Assembly (NCBI GenBank): GCA_020024815.1
Contig: JAHHTE010000025.1
Span: 1-18,838 of the forward strand
From: Mailhella sp.
GTDB lineage: Bacteria > Desulfobacterota > Desulfovibrionia > Desulfovibrionales > Desulfovibrionaceae
DNA length: 18,838 nucleotides
Direction of reading: 5' to 3'
In this document: one piece after another, positions 15,515 to 18,838 of the stretch
Layout: each line of letters starts with the position of its first letter
How positions within the stretch are numbered: the first letter of the stretch is position 1
Notes under the pieces: model-generated
Told to the model about the DNA's origin: nothing
The model's database searches: none
The model's input: only the letters and a program-made list of their open reading frames with translations
Position numbers and translations under genes: made by a program

Positions 15515-16840
15515 TTAGAATGCTTTACTTAGACGAGAACTAATATTATTACGCACCCATTTTGGATCTATCCACTCTTTTGGTTGCACAGGAATACCTT
15601 GCACAAGTATCCCAAAATGCACATGATCCCCAACTGCTAAGCCTGTTGTGCCTGTTGTGCCTAGTACATCGCCTTTTTTCACGGTATCCCCTACTTTTAC
15701 ATTCATAGTTGTAAGATGCGAGTATAGGGAACTAAGCCCTAAACCGTGATCTAAAAGCACCATATTTCCATAAATCCCGTTATAACCCACATAAATAACA
15801 ACGCCATTATTGCCAGCTGGAACATCTGCTTTTGCAACAGACGCAAGGTCATAACCTAAATGAACTTGTTTATCTATTTCCTTTCCATCAAGAAAATATG
15901 TTCTTCTATCACCAAATTGTGCTTTAACTGCAGCTCGAGGTAATGATTTAAAATCCCCTTCCCATAAGGCTTTTGGTGTTACATGTTTACGACAAACATC
16001 AAAGATTAATTTATCATTTGCTTTTCTAATTGCACCATTTGCTTCTAAATATTGCTCCAATGTCGTTTGCTTATCAGGAGCAATTTTTGCTAATTCTGTT
16101 GCTTTTTTTGTTAAAAAATCTTCTGTAATTTTTACTTTATCAGACGGAAAATTTTTATTTACAGCATTAACAATTAATCTACTTTCTGTAATATTTCCTG
16201 CTTTATCTTCTGCCATAATTTGTGGATAATATTCAGAAAAAAGCATAAATTCAGGAAAAGCAAAAAGGCAAGCATACGTTCCTTCTTTTTGCTCATAAGC
16301 TGGAAAGAAATAATCCCCAACATAAACACCTGTTTTTCTTGTTTCTTCAGAAACTTTATAAACAATTAATCCTGCTCCACCACGATGAATTGATGGAGGA
16401 AATGTTTCAACAACTATACGAGGTTGTTTATTATCCATAGAAAGCTTAATTTCTTTTGTTGTACTATTGCCTTTATTAAAACCAGCTAAAGACGCATCAT
16501 GCGTTTTTACAATCAAAGTAAAAGCACCTTCTGGAAGTTTTGCATCTTCTAAAGTAAAAGGAAACTCAATACTTTTAGGACCATTTGCAAATTTTTTATT
16601 ATAAAGTTCAAGAGTTTTTGAACCACGTTTTACCGAAATAACAACATTTCTTATTCCCGAAGTATCTGCTGCAATGACAAGAATTTCTTTTCTTGGCCCT
16701 ATCTTTTTTTCAAGCTCTTTACCATCAATGCTAAAACTTAAACTAGGACCTTGTAAGTCCTTTAAAAGCACATAACCAAACAAGGTTATTATAATTAATG
16801 TAAATAATGTAATAATGGTACTTACTTTGGTTTTTAGCAT
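15515..16840 (-). CDS. Membrane-anchored M23 (LytM-type) peptidase
   Basis: This 441-residue protein has one N-terminal hydrophobic helix (about residues 8-26, preceded by two lysines), so it is either membrane-anchored or secreted into the periplasm. Residues about 30-230 are beta-rich and contain Ig-like repeats with DTSG and DKAGN turns. The C-terminal LytM domain (about 325-430) has both zinc-binding motifs, HLGYD (H327, D331) and HVHFG (H408), plus catalytic H375 and H406. It should therefore be an active metallo-endopeptidase that cuts peptidoglycan cross-bridges, unlike the degenerate EnvC/NlpD activators. The start has GAGGAG 9 nt upstream, overlapping the end of the CBS gene, 6 bp away. 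It is the middle gene of the CBS-M23-oxidoreductase operon. It may remodel the wall during growth or division, but its target bond is unknown. Confidence 0.9.
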   Translation of the reverse strand: MLKTKVSTIITLFTLIIITLFGYVLLKDLQGPSLSFSIDGKELEKKIGPRKEILVIAADTSGIRNVVISVKRGSKTLELYNKKFANGPKSIEFPFTLEDAKLPEGAFTLIVKTHDASLAGFNKGNSTTKEIKLSMDNKQPRIVVETFPPSIHRGGAGLIVYKVSEETRKTGVYVGDYFFPAYEQKEGTYACLFAFPEFMLFSEYYPQIMAEDKAGNITESRLIVNAVNKNFPSDKVKITEDFLTKKATELAKIAPDKQTTLEQYLEANGAIRKANDKLIFDVCRKHVTPKALWEGDFKSLPRAAVKAQFGDRRTYFLDGKEIDKQVHLGYDLASVAKADVPAGNNGVVIYVGYNGIYGNMVLLDHGLGLSSLYSHLTTMNVKVGDTVKKGDVLGTTGTTGLAVGDHVHFGILVQGIPVQPKEWIDPKWVRNNISSRLSKAF

Positions 16841-16846
16841 TCAGCT

Positions 16847-17272
16847 CTACTCCTCATCTTCTTTCAATAAATTTAACGTTATTTTTATAAAGTCAGCTTC
16901 TGTAAGTATCCCCACTAAAATATCTCCAATTACAACAGGCAAACACCCATATTTCAATTTAAGCATAAGTTCACCTGCTTCTATAATTGATAATTCAGGC
17001 TTTGCACAAACTATATCTGTACGCATTATATCTTTTACTAGTATAGCTTGATCTATTTCTGTTTTTACTTCATCACTAATATTTGCAAGTTTGGAAACTG
17101 CAAACGAAAGCAAATCTCTATTTGTAACTAAACCACAAAAACGACCATTACTATCCACCACAGGAGTATGTCTTATCTTAACTAAATCCATGAGTTGCTT
17201 TACATCATGTACTGTATCTGTTGGTTTAATTGTATAAACACTATCAGTCATAACATCTTGAATTGTAAGCAT
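16847..17272 (-). CDS. Two-CBS-domain protein
   Basis: This 141-residue soluble protein is made almost entirely of a CBS pair. The first CBS is about 7-58, with the typical RHTPVVDSNGRFCGLVTNRDLL. The second is about 78-133, with GCLPVVIGDILVGILTEADF. Paired CBS domains bind adenine nucleotides such as AMP, ATP or SAM and act as energy or ligand sensors, usually controlling a partner. No catalytic domain is attached. The ATG is preceded by a near-perfect AAGGAGGT at a 5-nt spacer, so it should be well translated. It is the first gene of the operon with the M23 peptidase and FAD/iron-sulfur oxidoreductase. Whether it senses for either is not shown by the sequence. Confidence 0.92.
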   Translation of the reverse strand: MLTIQDVMTDSVYTIKPTDTVHDVKQLMDLVKIRHTPVVDSNGRFCGLVTNRDLLSFAVSKLANISDEVKTEIDQAILVKDIMRTDIVCAKPELSIIEAGELMLKLKYGCLPVVIGDILVGILTEADFIKITLNLLKEDEE

Positions 17273-17277
17273 AAAAA

Positions 17278-17285
17278 CCTCCTTA
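17278..17285 (-). promoter_or_regulatory. Strong Shine-Dalgarno of the CBS gene
   Basis: AAGGAGGT on the minus strand stands 5 nt before the ATG at 17272 and complements the anti-Shine-Dalgarno almost fully. It is the strongest ribosome binding site in the window. Confidence 0.85.
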
Positions 17286-17295
17286 GTTTATAAAC

Positions 17296-17333
17296 ATTAT
17301 AAGATTTTATTCAGAAAAATTTTTTATCCTCAA
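17296..17333 (-). promoter_or_regulatory. Probable promoter of the CBS-M23-oxidoreductase operon
   Basis: Two overlapping candidates lie just upstream. One is TTGAGG (17333-17328) and TAAAAT (17309-17304) with an 18-nt spacer. The other is a perfect TATAAT (17301-17296) without a good -35 box. Either would give a short leader containing the strong Shine-Dalgarno. The terminator of the upstream gene ends about 100 bp earlier, so a promoter is required in this stretch. Confidence 0.4.
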
Positions 17334-17434
17334 TACCAATATTTATTTTGCTAAGGTACTCTGTTATGTATGCTTTAGTCAAGAAATCTAACTAGGTAAA
17401 AAAAGAAACTTTGTGATTTTTTGTTATAAATAAA

Positions 17435-17487
17435 AAATAAGACTCTTGCCATTTCTTATAATAACATTATAAGCAAGAGTCTTATTT
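17435..17487 (-). terminator. Strong bulged terminator after the sulfatase-like gene
   Basis: AAATAAGACTCTTGC (17435-17449) is the exact complement of 17473-17487, a 15-bp stem. Inside it TTATAAT (17456-17462) pairs with ATTATAA (17466-17472) across a 3-nt loop, leaving a 6-nt bulge at 17450-17455. On the minus strand the hairpin is followed by a T-rich run beginning at 17437. It starts about 50 bp after the stop codon of the gene ending at 17537. The T-run lies on the minus strand, so it serves that gene. Confidence 0.85.
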
Positions 17488-17536
17488 ATCATCATATTTT
17501 AATATTACAATAAAGAATAATTTATCATATTCTAAG

Positions 17537-18838
17537 TTATTTAACTATATAATTTCCATCAAAAAGTAATCCTTCTAATTCTAACATTTGATATTGAGTA
17601 ATTTGCAAAAATTTATCTTTTACTTCTTTTTTATCTTTACATTCATCATAATTATATATTTTACCATTATTTATACATAATGTATTAATAATCCCTTCTG
17701 TATAAAGATAATATTCACTTTCATCATTATCCCAAAGTGAACCTGCAATAAAAGCATTTCTGTAATTTTTATAACCTAAAATATGTAATAATGTAGGTGT
17801 AAAATACAAACTTGTCTTACTTTTTGCATCATAATAAGAAGGTAAATTTTTTGCATTATAAATTATAAATGGAATTTTATCACAAAAAACAGGTTTAAAA
17901 TCTTTAGCTAATTCTTTATGTTCTTTTAATAAATGTCTATATTCAGTATCAGGAAAATGTGTATGGTCAGTTGATAATATAATAATTGTATTTTCTGCAA
18001 ATTTTGAATTGTTAAACCATGATAAGAACATACCTAATTCATTATCAAAATTATGCATTGCATTTAAAAACATATTTTTCTTATCTTTATATCCAATTCC
18101 ACCAAATTCTGTTGGTTCAATATTTAAATGTGTTCCAACAAAATATGCTGTAACTATCTTTGGTTCATCACTATTTTCATTTTCAAAAATATTTTTAACA
18201 GCTGTAAAAATATCATTATCGGTTAACCGTGAATAATTTTGATGATTTTTATGTATTATATCAAAATTGGTAGGACTATATGTTTTATCAACATGCAAAA
18301 TTTCATTAAATATATAAGGAAGTAATGTATCATCTCCGTCAGTAGTTACAAAATAACTTTTATATCCATTTATTCTCAATATATCAAAAAGAGAGGAAAA
18401 AGAAGATTTTTTTCTTTCTCCATTAATCATTCTTTTTAATTCATTATAATAAATACCACGTGCTGGATAAGAAGAACTAAACATTCCTGTAAGTCCTGGA
18501 TATGTTGCTGCTGTATGATTATAATAGTTATCAATCACAAGACTTTTTTCCATCATTTTATCAATATTAGGTGTCAAATCACCAAAATTTTCATAAACAG
18601 CTGAATATTGTTTTTTTCCTTTATAATAACCTGGTATGAGCCTTGCAGGAAGCCCATCAGGAACAAGAATTATTATATTAGGTTGAGAATTCTCTTTATT
18701 AAAACTAATATCAGAAGTATAAACAGAATCTTTTATCCAAAATTTACTATCTAAATTAGTTAATTCAACTTCTTCAATTTTATATACTGATAATGGAAGA
18801 AAAAATGCCTTTTTATATGCATCAAATAACCCTATTAT
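17537..18838 (-). CDS. Alkaline-phosphatase-superfamily (sulfatase/phosphoethanolamine-transferase-like) protein, 5' end outside window
   Basis: The frame is open from the right edge to a stop at 17537, giving 433 visible residues. The TTG at 18577 is a leucine codon inside the gene, not the start. NIIILVPDGLP (residues 54-64 of the visible part) gives the first metal-site aspartate, D61. HTAATYPGLTGMFS follows, with T112 where sulfatases have the Cys/Ser of CxPxR and where the EptA/MCR lipid A enzymes have their nucleophile threonine. GTH at 235-237 and STDHTHFPD, with D291/H292, complete the metal site. Lack of the Cys/Ser-x-Pro-x-Arg motif argues against a true sulfatase. A phospho-group transferase or phosphodiesterase acting on surface glycans or lipids fits better (inference). 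No membrane helix is visible in this part. The terminator at 17435-17487 ends the transcript. Confidence 0.82.
   Translation of the reverse strand: MIGLFDAYKKAFFLPLSVYKIEEVELTNLDSKFWIKDSVYTSDISFNKENSQPNIIILVPDGLPARLIPGYYKGKKQYSAVYENFGDLTPNIDKMMEKSLVIDNYYNHTAATYPGLTGMFSSSYPARGIYYNELKRMINGERKKSSFSSLFDILRINGYKSYFVTTDGDDTLLPYIFNEILHVDKTYSPTNFDIIHKNHQNYSRLTDNDIFTAVKNIFENENSDEPKIVTAYFVGTHLNIEPTEFGGIGYKDKKNMFLNAMHNFDNELGMFLSWFNNSKFAENTIIILSTDHTHFPDTEYRHLLKEHKELAKDFKPVFCDKIPFIIYNAKNLPSYYDAKSKTSLYFTPTLLHILGYKNYRNAFIAGSLWDNDESEYYLYTEGIINTLCINNGKIYNYDECKDKKEVKDKFLQITQYQMLELEGLLFDGNYIVK

Noticed and set aside
17537..18577. Treating the TTG at 18577 as the start of the sulfatase-like gene
   Set aside because: The frame stays open to 18838 and includes NIIILVPDGLP with the metal-binding aspartate, so the gene must begin outside the window.
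1..18838. CRISPR array, insertion sequence, or phage attachment site
   Set aside because: No regularly spaced repeats, transposase or integrase gene, or flanking direct repeats were found.

Overview
The window is AT-rich DNA with short intergenic gaps and mostly operonic genes. It looks like a low-GC, anaerobic Gram-negative bacterium. The 1199-residue FAD/iron-sulfur oxidoreductase with two 4Fe-4S sites and CCG domains is a type common in Desulfovibrio-like bacteria. Placement in the Desulfovibrionaceae or relatives is inference only; no rRNA or tRNA is present to test it.

Region 1 (5-5718, minus strand) is a compact operon read from right to left. It encodes a 1143-residue protein with a receiver, a degenerate GGDEF domain, an intact EAL domain, three PAS-like segments and a second degenerate GGDEF-like segment. 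A stand-alone HPt protein, a DHH/DHHA1 nanoRNase (NrnA type) and dihydrodipicolinate synthase (DapA) follow. The junctions are an 8-nt overlap, a 4-bp gap, and a Shine-Dalgarno overlapping a stop codon. The EAL domain should cut c-di-GMP to pGpG, and NrnA-type enzymes are known to cut pGpG to GMP, so one transcript may carry both steps of c-di-GMP breakdown plus a phosphotransfer partner. This is the most interesting feature of the window.

Region 2 (5719-8764, plus strand) is divergent from region 1. It holds a 528-residue protein of unknown function, with a receiver-like N-terminus lacking the phosphorylation residues and a TPR-like middle. A U32-family protein of the TrhP/YegQ tRNA-hydroxylation type follows 2 bp later.

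Region 3 (8848-11840, minus strand) is a DpnII-type (GATC) restriction-modification operon: a Dam-family methylase, a DpnII endonuclease, and a second methylase that is not a DpnA homologue. Terminator-like hairpins flank it.

Region 4 (11890-17272, minus strand) is a three-gene operon: a two-CBS-domain protein, a membrane-anchored M23 (LytM) peptidase and the large FAD/iron-sulfur oxidoreductase.

Region 5 (17435-18838, minus strand) is the 3' part of an alkaline-phosphatase-superfamily (sulfatase or phosphoethanolamine-transferase-like) gene. It runs off the right edge and is followed by a strong bulged terminator. I found no CRISPR array, insertion sequence, tRNA or rRNA.
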